DNA of 64,000 nucleotides from Azoarcus indigens (GCF_004361735.1 NZ_SNVV01000021.1:1-64000), one strand, 5' to 3'; shown: positions 38,287 to 49,601, numbered from the stretch's first letter. The notes: a model not told the origin generated them from the letters alone. Numbers and translations: made by a program.

Positions 38287-39252
38287 TCAGTGGCTGGCGA
38301 AGCTCTCGTAGTGGCGCAACTCAAGGCGGTTCCGTCCACCGTGCTTGGCCGCATAGAGCGCATCGTCGGCCGCCTTCAGCAGCGCAAGATAACCCTGGTC
38401 ATCGCCCCGTGCCGGCTGCACCCAGGCCACCCCCACGCTAATCGTCACCACCGGCGCGGTGCTGGAGAAACGATGGGTGATGCGCAGGCTTTCCACCCCG
38501 TTGCGCATCGCCTCGGCAACACCCACCGCGCCTTCCGCGGCCGTGTCCGGCAGGATGGCAGCGAACTCCTCGCCACCATAGCGGGCGACCAGATCGGTCG
38601 GGCGGCGCAGGTTCTGCTCCAACGTCCGCGCCACCGCTTTCAGGCATTCATCGCCCACCTGGTGACCGTAACCATCGTTGAACTGCTTGAAGGCATCCAC
38701 GTCCGCCACCAGCAGGGCCATCGAGCTCCCGGCCCGGGAGGCGCGCCGCCATTCCCGCAGCAGGGTTTCGTCGAAGCGGCGCCGGTTGGCGATGCCGGTC
38801 AGGCCATCGACCGAGGAAAGACGGGTCAGCTCCCGGTTGGCCTCGTCCAGCTTGCGGGTCAGCACCAGCAAGGAATAGCGCATCTGGGCGATGCGCTGCA
38901 TCGCGCGCACCTTGGACTTCAGCACCATCTCCGAAACGGGCTTGGCGAGATAGTCGTCGCCCCCCACCTCGATGCCGCGCTGCAGATCCTCGTCGCTGGT
39001 CCGCGCGGTGAGGAAGATGATGGGCGTCCACTCGCCGTCGCGCTCCAGCTGGCGGATGCGGTGCGCCACCTCGAAGCCATCCAGCCCCGGCATGATGATG
39101 TCGAGCAGGATCAGGTCGGGCCGCTCGCGCTTGAACATCTCGATGCCCGTCTCGCCATTGCGCGCATGCAGCGCGGTCAGCCCCATCTTGGTGAGCTGAT
39201 TGCACACGAGGGTGGCACTCGTGACCGTATCTTCGATGACCAGGGCTTTCAT
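38287..39252 (-). CDS. Response regulator diguanylate cyclase (REC-GGDEF)
   Basis: The 321-residue protein has an N-terminal receiver (phosphoacceptor D51 in LILLDIIMPGLDG, K104 in YLAKPVS), a coiled linker (about 120-145), and a GGDEF domain with the active-site variant GGEEF (226-230). The inhibitory I-site RPTD (217-220) lies exactly five residues earlier, so product inhibition by c-di-GMP is expected. The architecture is that of PleD/WspR-like enzymes. ATG at 39252 (MKALVIEDT). No histidine kinase is adjacent. Confidence 0.93.
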   Translation of the reverse strand: MKALVIEDTVTSATLVCNQLTKMGLTALHARNGETGIEMFKRERPDLILLDIIMPGLDGFEVAHRIRQLERDGEWTPIIFLTARTSDEDLQRGIEVGGDDYLAKPVSEMVLKSKVRAMQRIAQMRYSLLVLTRKLDEANRELTRLSSVDGLTGIANRRRFDETLLREWRRASRAGSSMALLVADVDAFKQFNDGYGHQVGDECLKAVARTLEQNLRRPTDLVARYGGEEFAAILPDTAAEGAVGVAEAMRNGVESLRITHRFSSTAPVVTISVGVAWVQPARGDDQGYLALLKAADDALYAAKHGGRNRLELRHYESFASH

Positions 39253-39487
39253 GGCGGGAAGCGGGACCTCGACCCCAAGGACTGCAGCCATCCTAACAAG
39301 GCGAATGGCGCCAAAAAGGGAAACTTGACACGCTGGCGCATGTATTGGGCCGGATTATAACTTTCGTTTGAGTCCTCATGACCAGTGAAAGTCGCCCCCT
39401 TGCTTCGACAAGACCCAAATTGACGCGAAAGCCGGCCGCTGGCTAGACTCTCCCGCTTTACGCAGCGCCCCCGGCCCGGTTTCCGCC

Positions 39488-40963
39488 ATGGCGAAGTTCT
39501 TCGCGCCGCTCCTTCTCTCCCTCTCCGTACTGCTCTCCGGAGCATCGGTCTCCGCCCAGGAAACGTCGGCTGCACCGGCCGAGGCCATCGGTCTGCACGC
39601 CCCCAGCGAAATGACCAACGAGCCCCGGGTGCTGACGCTGGACCTGACACGCAACCCGAACGAGATCTGGGACCGCATCCGTCGCGGCTTCAGCATGCCC
39701 GATCTGGACAGCCAGCTGGTTGCCGACCAGCAACTCTTCTATCTCAACCGCCCGGGCTTCCTGAAACAGGTTTTCGCCCGCGGCGGCCGCTACCTCTACT
39801 ACATCGTCGACGAACTGGAACGCCGTGGCATGCCCACCGAGCTGGCGCTGCTGCCCATGGTGGAAAGCAGCTACAACCCGCTGGCCTACTCGCCGGCGCA
39901 CGCTTCCGGCCTGTGGCAGTTCATTCCCTCCACCGGCAAGAACTACAACCTCACCCAGGATTCCTGGGTGGACGAGCGGCGCGACGTGATCGCCTCCACC
40001 AACGCGGCACTCGACTATCTGCAGACCATCTACGAGATGCATGGCGATTGGCATCTCGCCCTCGCCTCCTACAACTGGGGCGAGGGCGCAGTGGCCCGGG
40101 CCATCCAGCGCAACGTGGACGCCGGCCTGCCGGCCGAGTACAGCCAGCTGCGGATGCCGGACGAGACGCGCAACTACGTACCCAAGCTGCAGGCGATCAA
40201 GAACATCGTCTCCCAGCCCGAACTCTTCCACTTCGAACTGCCCTACGTACCGAACGAAGCCAACTTCGTCGCGGTGGCCGCGCCTATCGGCACCGATCTG
40301 GCGGCGGCGGCGAAACTGGCCGGCCTGTCGCTGGAGGAGTTCCTGGCGCTCAACCCTTCGTTCAACCGCCCTGCCGTCACCCTGCCCGGCCAGACGCTGA
40401 TCGTTCCCACCGAACGCGCGAGCCACTTCGAGGCCGGCCTGGAGCAACTCTCGGAAGACGGCAAGGGCTGGCGGGTGCATGAACTCGGCCCCGGCGAAAA
40501 GCTGGCCGCCATCGCCCAGCGCCACGATCTCACCCTCGCCCAACTGCTGCAGCTCAACGGCCTGAACGCCCGCAGCCGCGTCGGCGCCGGCTACTCCCTG
40601 CTGGTGCCAGATGGCGTGGACCCCAGCGGCGCACTGCAGGTCACCCGGCTGCTGCCAAACCGGCCGCAGGTGAAACTCACTGCGAACACCACCACACCGA
40701 TCCGCAAGATTCCGACCACCCCGGCCAAGGCTCCCGCTTCGGGCAAGCCTGCCACCGCCCCGACCACAAAGGCGGCTGCAAACAAGAACACAGCGAAGAA
40801 GGCGACCACGTCGGCCAAGAGCGCTACACCCGCCAAGAGCAGTGCCAAGCCCGCGGGCAAGGCTGCGGCGCCTGCGGCCAAGGCCACGCCGCAGAAAAAC
40901 AGCAAACCGGTTTCGGGGGCAACCAAGCCCCAACAGCAGCCCAAGAAACCCGCGGCAAAGTAA
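39488..40963 (+). CDS. mltD: Membrane-bound lytic murein transglycosylase D with LysM repeats
   Basis: The 491-residue protein begins with a signal peptide (FFAPLLLSLSVLLSGASVSAQ) without a clear lipobox. The SLT domain has the catalytic Glu in LLPMVESSYNPLAYSPAHASGLWQFIP (split here around VESSYNP) and LASYNWGEGAV. Two LysM-like peptidoglycan-binding segments follow (about 275-320 and 335-380). The last 75 residues are an Ala/Lys/Pro/Thr-rich basic tail, resembling the repeat protein at 56723-57889. It would cleave septal or lateral murein in the periplasm. Confidence 0.92.
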   Translation: MAKFFAPLLLSLSVLLSGASVSAQETSAAPAEAIGLHAPSEMTNEPRVLTLDLTRNPNEIWDRIRRGFSMPDLDSQLVADQQLFYLNRPGFLKQVFARGGRYLYYIVDELERRGMPTELALLPMVESSYNPLAYSPAHASGLWQFIPSTGKNYNLTQDSWVDERRDVIASTNAALDYLQTIYEMHGDWHLALASYNWGEGAVARAIQRNVDAGLPAEYSQLRMPDETRNYVPKLQAIKNIVSQPELFHFELPYVPNEANFVAVAAPIGTDLAAAAKLAGLSLEEFLALNPSFNRPAVTLPGQTLIVPTERASHFEAGLEQLSEDGKGWRVHELGPGEKLAAIAQRHDLTLAQLLQLNGLNARSRVGAGYSLLVPDGVDPSGALQVTRLLPNRPQVKLTANTTTPIRKIPTTPAKAPASGKPATAPTTKAAANKNTAKKATTSAKSATPAKSSAKPAGKAAAPAAKATPQKNSKPVSGATKPQQQPKKPAAK

Positions 40964-40975
40964 TCCGCGGGCGTC

Positions 40976-43027
<2,052 letters not shown>

Positions 43028-43078
43028 CTGGATAGTCGAAAGGAAGGATTCAGAAGCTGACAGAGGCCGGATGCGACA

Positions 43079-43098
43079 GGGGCCGCTGTCGCGGCCCC
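43079..43098 (-). terminator. GC hairpin after slyD
   Basis: GGGGCCGC (43079-43086) is inverted as GCGGCCCC (43091-43098) around TGTC, 10 bases after the slyD stop on the minus strand. There is no T tract, so factor-independent termination is doubtful. Confidence 0.35.
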
Positions 43099-43108
43099 CG
43101 GGGAATGC

Positions 43109-43597
43109 TCAGTGGTGGTGATGACCGCCAGGGCCATGCACGTGACCGTGGGTGATCTCTTCACTGGTCGCCGCGCGGACTTCGGCGACGGTGATGTCGA
43201 ACACCAGCGCGACGCCGGCCAGCGGATGGTTGCCATCGACCACCACCTTGCCTTCGGCGATGTCGGTGACGCGGTAGAGGATCTCTTCCTCGCCGTCGTC
43301 GGTGACGCGCTCGAAAGACATGCCGACTTCGATGTTCTCCGGGAAGAGCTTGGCGTCTTCGACCAGCACCAGTTCCTCGTCGTAGTCGCCGAAGGCGTCT
43401 TCCGGTTGCAGCTTCAATTGCAGCTTGTCACCCGTCTTGCGGCCGTGCAGCGCCTCTTCCACCTTCGGGAAGATGCCGTCGTATCCGCCGTGCAGGTAAA
43501 TCAGCGGATGCTGGCCATCGTCGATCATGTTGCCGTCCGGATCGCGGACGGTGTAGTTAAGCGTGACCACGCTGTTCTTTACGATTTCCGTTTGCAT
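43109..43597 (-). CDS. slyD: FKBP-type peptidyl-prolyl isomerase SlyD
   Basis: The 162-residue protein has the FKBP domain interrupted by the insert-in-flap chaperone domain (PLIYLHGGYDGIFPKVEEAL, then EDAFGDYDEELV) and a histidine-rich C-terminus (HGHVHGPGGHHHH) that binds nickel in SlyD proteins. It folds proline-limited proteins and can supply nickel to hydrogenase or other enzymes. The ATG at 43597 has GGAA upstream and lies inside the bcp coding region, giving a 41-base overlap. Confidence 0.94.
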   Translation of the reverse strand: MQTEIVKNSVVTLNYTVRDPDGNMIDDGQHPLIYLHGGYDGIFPKVEEALHGRKTGDKLQLKLQPEDAFGDYDEELVLVEDAKLFPENIEVGMSFERVTDDGEEEILYRVTDIAEGKVVVDGNHPLAGVALVFDITVAEVRAATSEEITHGHVHGPGGHHHH

Positions 43598-44066
43598 TGG
43601 ATTCCAGTTCCTTGACGAGTTCGAATACCGCGGCGGCATGGCCGCGAGGCGTGACGTCGTAGAGCGCGTGCCTGAGCACGCCCTGCTTGTCGATGATGAA
43701 GGTGGAGCGCAGCACACCCATCTTTTCCACACCATCGACCACCTTGGGCCGCCAGACATGGTAGAGCCGGCACACTTCGGTGTCGGTGTCCGACAACAGC
43801 CTGACCGACAGCCCCTGCTCATCGCGGAACTCGGCGTGGGTCAGGCAATCGTCCGGGCTGACGCCCACCACCACGCAATCGTGGCGGGCGAACTCTTCCT
43901 CGTGATCGCTGAAGTCTGCGGCCTGCAGGGTGCATCCCGGCGTCTTGTCACGCGGGTAGAAGTAGAGAACCACATGGCGCTTGCCCTTCTCGGTAGCGAG
44001 ATCGAAATCCGCCATGTCCGCGTCGGGCAAAGAAAACGTGGGTGCGATGTCTCCGCTTTGCAGCAT
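43557..44066 (-). CDS. bcp: Thioredoxin-dependent peroxiredoxin Bcp
   Basis: The 169-residue AhpC/TSA-family peroxidase has the peroxidatic C45 in YPRDKTPGCTLQA. The resolving cysteine found five residues later in E. coli Bcp is absent (Ala50); C64 or C74 may serve, or it may act as a one-Cys enzyme. GGGGAG precedes the ATG at 44066. The last dozen residues (NANGNRKEQRGHA) are encoded over the slyD start region, so the tail is probably a dispensable read-through extension. Confidence 0.93.
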   Translation of the reverse strand: MLQSGDIAPTFSLPDADMADFDLATEKGKRHVVLYFYPRDKTPGCTLQAADFSDHEEEFARHDCVVVGVSPDDCLTHAEFRDEQGLSVRLLSDTDTEVCRLYHVWRPKVVDGVEKMGVLRSTFIIDKQGVLRHALYDVTPRGHAAAVFELVKELESNANGNRKEQRGHA

Positions 44067-44315
44067 GGGCTCCCCCTGACGTAGCGGCGATTCTAGCGGA
44101 GAGGCTGGGCGAACACTACCTGGAAGCGCTGCAGGACTGGACGGCACGGCATCCTCCTTTTCGACGGACCGACGCTCCGGTGGAACGCCTCGTCCATTAC
44201 GAATAGTTCAGATGCACGCCGGGCTCAAGCAGGCTTGCACATTCCTTCCCGCCGCTGCGCCTTTCGCCTGATGCCCGCCCGTCGCCACCGCTTTGCCTTC
44301 CCTTGAAGCCCGGGG

Positions 44316-44331
44316 CTGTTTAAAATTACAG
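44316..44331 (+). promoter_or_regulatory. SOS box (LexA operator) upstream of lexA
   Basis: CTGTTTAAAATTACAG has the LexA consensus CTGT-N8-ACAG with no mismatch in the outer palindrome and an AT-rich centre. It ends 18 bases before the lexA start and would overlap the promoter, so LexA should repress lexA, imuA and imuB until DNA damage. Confidence 0.92.
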
Positions 44332-44349
44332 CTCTACACGGAGATCGTC

Positions 44350-44961
44350 ATGAGCGCTCGCAGCGAGCACCTTACCCCCAGGCAGCAGGAAATCCTCGAC
44401 TTCATCCGCCAGAGCATAGAGCACGACAGCCGCCCCCCCACCCGGGCGGACATCTGCGCCGCCTTCGGCTTCCGCTCGCCCAATGCCGCCGAAAGCCATC
44501 TGCGCACGCTGGCGGCCAAAGGCGCCATCCTGCTGGAGGACGGCCGGGCGCGCGGCATCCGCCTCGTGCAACAGGCGCTGGGTCTGCCCCTGGTCGGCCG
44601 GGTAGCCGCCGGCAGTCCCATCCTCGCCGCCGAGCATGTGGAACAGCACTACCAGCTAGACCCCGCCCTGTTCTCTCCCCGCGCCGACTACCTGCTGCGG
44701 GTGCGGGGCATGAGCATGCGCGACGCAGGAATCCTCGACGGCGACCTGCTGGCGGTGCATCGCGCCGCCGAGGCCCGCAACGGCCAGATCGTGGTCGCCC
44801 GGCTGGAGGATGAGGTCACCGTGAAGACGCTGCAACGCAAGGGCGCGGTGGTGGAGCTCCTGCCCGCCAACCCGGATTACCAGCCCATCGTCGTCGATAC
44901 CCGGCATACCCCGCTGGTCATCGAGGGCATCATGGTGGGCCTGATCCGCAAGGACCACTGA
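44350..44961 (+). CDS. lexA: SOS repressor LexA
   Basis: The 203-residue repressor has an N-terminal winged-helix domain ([29 protein letters not shown] as recognition region) and a C-terminal self-cleaving protease domain. The cleavage site is A87-G88 (VAAGSP), the nucleophile S122 (GMSMRD) and general base K159 (VTVKTLQ), with the same 37-residue spacing as in E. coli. The ATG at 44350 is preceded by GGAG. Linkage to imuA and imuB marks it as a LexA of the mutagenesis-cassette type; whether it is the only LexA of the cell cannot be told. Confidence 0.95.
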   Translation: MSARSEHLTPRQQEILDFIRQSIEHDSRPPTRADICAAFGFRSPNAAESHLRTLAAKGAILLEDGRARGIRLVQQALGLPLVGRVAAGSPILAAEHVEQHYQLDPALFSPRADYLLRVRGMSMRDAGILDGDLLAVHRAAEARNGQIVVARLEDEVTVKTLQRKGAVVELLPANPDYQPIVVDTRHTPLVIEGIMVGLIRKDH

Positions 44962-45005
44962 GGGCTGCCACCGCCCTCCTCTCCCAGCCGCCGGCCGCGC
45001 ACATC

Positions 45006-45740
45006 ATGGGTCTCGCCCTCGCCAGGAGCGCCAGCGCGAACCCCACCGTCGACGTTGCCGGCCGACTCGCCACCGGCCTGGTCTGGCAGGCCAGCCGCAT
45101 GGCGCGCGGCAGCGGGCCGGTACGCCCCACCGGCTTCGCCGCGCTGGATGCGGAGCTGCCCGGCGGCGGCTGGCCGGCTTCGGCGCTGATCGAACTGCTG
45201 GTCGCACAGCCGGGCTGCGGCGAACTCGGCCTGCTGCTCCCCCTGCTCCGGCAGACGCCCGACGACCGCTGGCTGGCCTGGATCGCGCCGCCCTTCATCC
45301 CCTATGCGCCAGCGCTGGCGGCAGCCGGCGTGCCGCTGTCCCGGCTGCTGCTGATCACGCCTTCCAGCGCGGGCGAGATTCTCTGGGCCACCCGCCAGGC
45401 AGTGGCTTCCGCCGCCTGCGCCGCGGTGCTGTGCTGGCCGCAGCGGGCGGATACCGCCGCGCTGCGCCGGCTGCAATTGGCGGCCGAGGAGTCGGCCACG
45501 CCGCTCTTCCTCTTCCGGCCGGAGAACGCCGCCCGCCAGTCCTCTCCCGCCAGCCTGCGGCTGGCCCTGAGCCCGGCCGGCAAGCATCTGCGCGTCGACA
45601 TCCTGAAACGCCGCGGCCCACCAACCGCCGCACCCCTCTTGCTTCCCCTGCGCGGCGACGACCTCGCCGTGCCGCCTTCCGATGTTATGGCTCGCCCTGA
45701 TCCTGCCCCAGCTGCCCTTGCAGGTCTTTGCTCGCGGTAG
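45006..45740 (+). CDS. imuA: Mutasome accessory protein ImuA
   Basis: The 244-residue RecA-like protein of the ImuA/SulA-related family works with ImuB and DnaE2 in damage-induced mutagenesis. The segment RPTGFAALDAELPGGGWPASALIELL is the family's degenerate RecA-like N-terminal motif; a full Walker A is not present. It begins 44 bases after lexA and its 3' end overlaps imuB by 59 bases. The last 35 residues are Pro/Ala-rich and lie in the overlap. Confidence 0.88.
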   Translation: MGLALARSASANPTVDVAGRLATGLVWQASRMARGSGPVRPTGFAALDAELPGGGWPASALIELLVAQPGCGELGLLLPLLRQTPDDRWLAWIAPPFIPYAPALAAAGVPLSRLLLITPSSAGEILWATRQAVASAACAAVLCWPQRADTAALRRLQLAAEESATPLFLFRPENAARQSSPASLRLALSPAGKHLRVDILKRRGPPTAAPLLLPLRGDDLAVPPSDVMARPDPAPAALAGLCSR

Positions 45741-47148
45741 CGCGGAGCCTGGCCTGCTGACGGTGACCGAGGGCGCACCCGGCCGGCGCATCTGCGCCGC
45801 CAGCCCGCAGGCCCGCGCGCTCGGCGTGAAACGCGGCCAGCGCCTGGCCAGCGCGCTGGCTGTCGCGCCCGCGCTGCAACTGCGGGAGCGCAATCCGGAA
45901 CTGGAGGAAGCCACCCTGAAGGAGGTGGCTGACTGGGCCGGCGCCTACACACCGCAGCTCAGCTTCTGCCCACCGGACGGCTTGCTGCTGGAGATCGGCG
46001 CCAGCCTGCGCCTGTTCGGCGGCGAATCCAGCCTGCGCGAAAGCCTGCTCGCCGGGCTGGCCGCGCTGGGGTTGCATGCGGTGGCCGCCACCGCACCGAC
46101 ACCGCTGGCCGCGCGCTGGCTGGCACGCGCCGGCCGCGGCGGCGCGCCCCTGCCGCCCGACTGGCGCGGCATGCTGGACGAACTGCCGCTGGCGGTGCTC
46201 CTGGACGGCAGCGACGTCGCCGGCCACAACCTGGAGCTGCTGGCCGGCATCGGCGCCCGCACGCTGGGCGACATCCGCCGCCTGCCCCGCGCCGGTCTCG
46301 CCCGGCGGGACGCCGCCGCCGTCACCCATACGCTCGCTCTCGCCTATGGCGAAACGCCCGACCTGCGCTCCGCCTACCAGCCGCCGCCACGCTTCGAGCA
46401 CCGGTTGGTCATGCCCTCGCCCACCATCGCGGTCGAACCCCTGCTGTTCGCCGCCCGCCGGCTCTTCGCCAGTCTTTCCGGCTGGCTCGCCGCCCGGCAG
46501 GCCGCGGCCGATCATTGCCGGCTGGTGTTGATGCACGAACATGGCGAGGACACCGTGGTGGACATCGTCACCGGCGCCCCCAGCCGCGACCAGGACCGCC
46601 TCGGCCTGCTCGCCCGCGAGCGGCTGGCGGCGCTGAGCCTGCCGGAGCCGGTGGTGGAGTTGCGCCTGCATGCGGATGCCCCCTCGCCGCTGGCGCCGCG
46701 TTCCGACGATCTGTTCGGCGATCCCGGCACCGCGCGGGAGAGCGCCCGCCTGCTGGTGGATCGCCTGCGGGCGCGGCTGGGCGAGGACAGCGTCCGCCAG
46801 CTTCGTCCGCTGGCCGAGCATCGCCCCGAGCGGGCCTGGGGGACGGAACCGCCGGCGGATGCCCCGCGCGCGGAGCGCGGCATGCCACCGTTGCCGACCC
46901 AGCAGCGCCCGCTATGGCTGCTGCCACAGGCACGCCGCCTGCAGCCACAGGGCAAGGCCGCCGATGCCACGCCCGGCGAAGGCTTCCGCCTGCTCTCCGG
47001 CCCGGAGCGCATCGAGAGCGGCTGGTGGGACGAAGCCGGCATCCGCCGCGACTACTACCAGGCGCTGGACGCGCAGGGCGCGCGCTGCTGGCTGTACCGC
47101 GAACTCGACCCGCCCTGCGACTGGTACTTGCATGGTTACTTCGCCTGA
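45682..47148 (+). CDS. imuB: Y-family polymerase-like mutasome protein ImuB
   Basis: The 488-residue protein is a catalytically inactive Y-family polymerase homologue that tethers DnaE2 to the sliding clamp. The N-terminal palm (LWLALILPQLPLQVF) lacks the acidic catalytic residues of DinB. The HhH/thumb segment LLAGIGARTLGDIRRLPRAGLARR is visible. The C-terminus has QQRPLWLLPQ, a possible clamp-binding region, and ends in CDWYLHGYFA, the ImuB-specific tail. It starts inside imuA. dnaE2 does not follow directly but lies 4.7 kb downstream. Confidence 0.9.
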   Translation: MLWLALILPQLPLQVFARGSAEPGLLTVTEGAPGRRICAASPQARALGVKRGQRLASALAVAPALQLRERNPELEEATLKEVADWAGAYTPQLSFCPPDGLLLEIGASLRLFGGESSLRESLLAGLAALGLHAVAATAPTPLAARWLARAGRGGAPLPPDWRGMLDELPLAVLLDGSDVAGHNLELLAGIGARTLGDIRRLPRAGLARRDAAAVTHTLALAYGETPDLRSAYQPPPRFEHRLVMPSPTIAVEPLLFAARRLFASLSGWLAARQAAADHCRLVLMHEHGEDTVVDIVTGAPSRDQDRLGLLARERLAALSLPEPVVELRLHADAPSPLAPRSDDLFGDPGTARESARLLVDRLRARLGEDSVRQLRPLAEHRPERAWGTEPPADAPRAERGMPPLPTQQRPLWLLPQARRLQPQGKAADATPGEGFRLLSGPERIESGWWDEAGIRRDYYQALDAQGARCWLYRELDPPCDWYLHGYFA

Positions 47149-47269
47149 ACGCCGGCCCCACCTGCCGCAGCCTCGAGCCAACCTAAGCTCGCACCACTCG
47201 GGGGCGTAGTACACTCGCCGGCCGCGCCGGAACCGGCTGCGGCTCCTTTCCTCCCTTGCGACCGTCCCC

Positions 47270-47815
47270 ATGACCACCGCCTCCCCGTCCGCCCCCGCCC
47301 GCCTGCCCGGCGATGCCAGCCGGCGCCGCGCCCGCAACGCCCTGCTGCTGTTCGTTGTCGCCCTGCCGCTGTCGATCTGGCTGTTCGGCTCGGCCGAAGT
47401 GCTGTGGACCGGCATCATGCCGCTGGAAGGCGCCACCTTCATGGGTGCCGCCACCGCCTTCGGCGCCGCGCTTGCCCTCGCGCCGCTGCTGTGCCTGATC
47501 GGTTTCCTGGTCGCGCTGTGGTGTGGCGTGGAGAGCGTCTACCAGGCGCGCGACAAGCGCACGCCAGCGCTGGACAAGTTCATCGTCGGCCTCGGCTTCC
47601 TGATCTGGTTCCTCCCGGCGGTGGCCACCCTGGCGACCATCGTGGACGCACTGCTGAAGGGCCGGGTGCATTTTCCCAGCCCCTCGCGCGATTACTTCCT
47701 CGCCACCGATCCGATTCCCTACTGGCAGGGCATAGGCTTCCTGATCCTCGCCACCGGCCTGTTCGCCTTCCTCGCCTGGCGCTACTGGCGGCCGAAGCTG
47801 CAGCGCAAGGGCTGA
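47270..47815 (+). CDS. Hypothetical integral membrane protein
   Basis: The 181-residue protein has four predicted membrane segments: about residues 24-42 (ALLLFVVALPLSIWLFG), 63-85 (AFGAALALAPLLCLIGFLVALW), 105-128 (FIVGLGFLIWFLPAVATLATIV) and 152-170 (GIGFLILATGLFAFLAWRYW). The basic N-terminus suggests it stays inside. I do not recognise a family. The MATE gene begins 23 bases after its stop, so the two are probably cotranscribed and the protein may assist transport. That is inference from position only. Confidence 0.7.
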   Translation: MTTASPSAPARLPGDASRRRARNALLLFVVALPLSIWLFGSAEVLWTGIMPLEGATFMGAATAFGAALALAPLLCLIGFLVALWCGVESVYQARDKRTPALDKFIVGLGFLIWFLPAVATLATIVDALLKGRVHFPSPSRDYFLATDPIPYWQGIGFLILATGLFAFLAWRYWRPKLQRKG

Positions 47816-47838
47816 ACTCCACCGGCCGCCGTTCCCCG

Positions 47839-49206
47839 ATGTCCGCTCCCGAGTCCTTCTCCACCGTCGCCCGGCGGCTGTTCCATCACGCCTGGCCGGT
47901 GCTGGTCGCCCAGGTGCTCTCCATCGGCATGATGGTGGCGGACACGCTGATCGCCGGCGCCTACGGCACCGCCGACCTGGCGGCGGTGGCAGTAGGCGGC
48001 GGGCTCTATGTCTCGGTGGTGATGCTGCTGGTCGGCATCCTGCAGGCGGTGGCGCCCACCATCGCCCACCATTACGGCGCCGGCCGCATGGCGGAGATCG
48101 GGCCGACGCTGCAGCAAGGCTTCTGGCTGGCCGCCATGCTGGCCCTGCCCGGCACGCTGATGCTGGCGCAGCCCGGCATGCTGCTGGAACTCGCGCGGGT
48201 GCCGGCGGAGGTGGCGGAAAAGGCGGCCGATTACATGATGGCGACTGCCATCGGTCTGCCGGCGGTGCTGCTCTACCGCACCTTCTACGCCTTCAACAAC
48301 GCGGTGGGCCGGCCGCGGGTGCTGATGACGATCAGCTTCGTCACCACCACCATCCATGTGCCGCTGGCCTGGGCGCTGACCCACGGCCACCTCGGTTTCG
48401 CACCGCTGGGCGGCGCCGGCTGCGGGCTGTCCACCGCCATCGTCTGCTGGCTGGCGCTGCTGTGCGGCCTCGCCTACCTCGTCCGCAACCCGGCCTACCA
48501 GCGCTACCGCATCTTCACCGCCTGGCAGCCGCCGCGGCTGCAGGCGCTGGGGGCACTGCTGCGGCTGGGCGTGCCGATGGGCTTCTCCACCTTCATCGAG
48601 ATCACCTCCTTCACCCTGATCGCGCTCTTCGTCGCCCGCCTGGGCGCGCAGGCGGTGGCCGGGCACCGCATCGTCGCCAACCTGGCGGCGCTGATCTACA
48701 TGCTGCCGCTGTCGATGTCGATCGCCACGCTGGTGCTGGTGGGCCAGGCGGCGGGCGCCGGCGACTGGGCCCGGGCGCGGGCGACGATACGGGTGGCGCT
48801 GCTGATCACCGCCGGCCTGGCAGGCGGCATCGGCCTGCTGCTGTGGCTGGCGCGGCAACCGGTGATCGCGCTGTCGTCGGCGGACGAGGGCGTGCGGGCG
48901 GTGGCGCTGGGCTTGATCGTGTTCATCTGCGTCTATCAGCTCTTCGACGCGGTGCAGACGGTGGCTTCCCACGCCCTGCGCGGCTACAAGATCACCTTCG
49001 CCCCCATGCTGCTGCACACGCTGTGCTTCTGGGGCGTGGGCCTGGGCTGCGGCTACTGGCTGAGCTTCCACGCGCCCTGGCGGGTGGCAGCGCCCAGCGT
49101 GGCCGGCTTCTGGGAGGCCGGCGTGCTGGCGACCCTGCTTGCCTCCCTGTTGTTCGGCGCCTTGCTGCGGCAGGTAACCCGCCGGCTGGGCCGCGCCGCG
49201 GCCTGA
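47839..49206 (+). CDS. MATE-family multidrug/cation efflux transporter (NorM-like)
   Basis: The 455-residue protein has about 12 hydrophobic segments in the two-bundle MATE pattern. The N-terminal HHAWPVLVAQVLSIGMMVADTLIAGAYG (shown here for its LVAQ-MVADT core) and the repeat-related GVPMGFSTFIEITSFTLIALFVARLGAQAVAGH in the second half are typical of NorM. It would export cationic drugs or metabolites using a sodium or proton gradient. The ATG at 47839 gives the usual short cytoplasmic N-terminus; a longer open frame upstream overlaps the preceding gene. Confidence 0.93.
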   Translation: MSAPESFSTVARRLFHHAWPVLVAQVLSIGMMVADTLIAGAYGTADLAAVAVGGGLYVSVVMLLVGILQAVAPTIAHHYGAGRMAEIGPTLQQGFWLAAMLALPGTLMLAQPGMLLELARVPAEVAEKAADYMMATAIGLPAVLLYRTFYAFNNAVGRPRVLMTISFVTTTIHVPLAWALTHGHLGFAPLGGAGCGLSTAIVCWLALLCGLAYLVRNPAYQRYRIFTAWQPPRLQALGALLRLGVPMGFSTFIEITSFTLIALFVARLGAQAVAGHRIVANLAALIYMLPLSMSIATLVLVGQAAGAGDWARARATIRVALLITAGLAGGIGLLLWLARQPVIALSSADEGVRAVALGLIVFICVYQLFDAVQTVASHALRGYKITFAPMLLHTLCFWGVGLGCGYWLSFHAPWRVAAPSVAGFWEAGVLATLLASLLFGALLRQVTRRLGRAAA

Positions 49207-49253
49207 ATGCCCGGTAGCCCGCCGCAGGCAGCGGGCGCTGGCCAGCTCGAATC

Positions 49254-49601
49254 TCAGAACAGCTCGTTCACCCGCTCCGGTGGCCGGCCGACCACCGCCT
49301 TGTCGCCCCGGACGATGATGGGGCGCTCGATCAGGATGGGGTGGGCGACCATCGCGTCCAGCCAGCCTTCGTCGTCCAGCTGCTTGCCGGCGTAGTGCTC
49401 CTTGAACACCGCCTCGCCCTTGCGCAGCAGCGCCTCCGGCTTCATGCCCAGCTTGGCCAGCAGGCCGCGCAGCTCGTCCTTGCTCGGCGGCGTCTTCAGG
49501 TACTCGATGACTTCGGGCGTGACGCCCTTCTCCGCCAGCAGCGCGCAGGCGGAGCGGCTCTTGCCGCAGCGGGGGTTGTGGTAGATGCGGATGTCGCTCA
49601 T
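49254..49601 (-). CDS. ArsC-family protein (arsenate reductase-like, YfgD type)
   Basis: The 115-residue thioredoxin-fold protein has the active Cys C12 in YHNPRCGKSRSA, and PILIERPIIV with the conserved Arg. The end GRPPERVNELF resembles E. coli YfgD more than plasmid ArsC, which is about 25 residues longer. It may reduce arsenate with glutathione and glutaredoxin or have another redox role. No arsB or arsR is near. AGGAGC precedes the ATG at 49601. Confidence 0.87.
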   Translation of the reverse strand: MSDIRIYHNPRCGKSRSACALLAEKGVTPEVIEYLKTPPSKDELRGLLAKLGMKPEALLRKGEAVFKEHYAGKQLDDEGWLDAMVAHPILIERPIIVRGDKAVVGRPPERVNELF

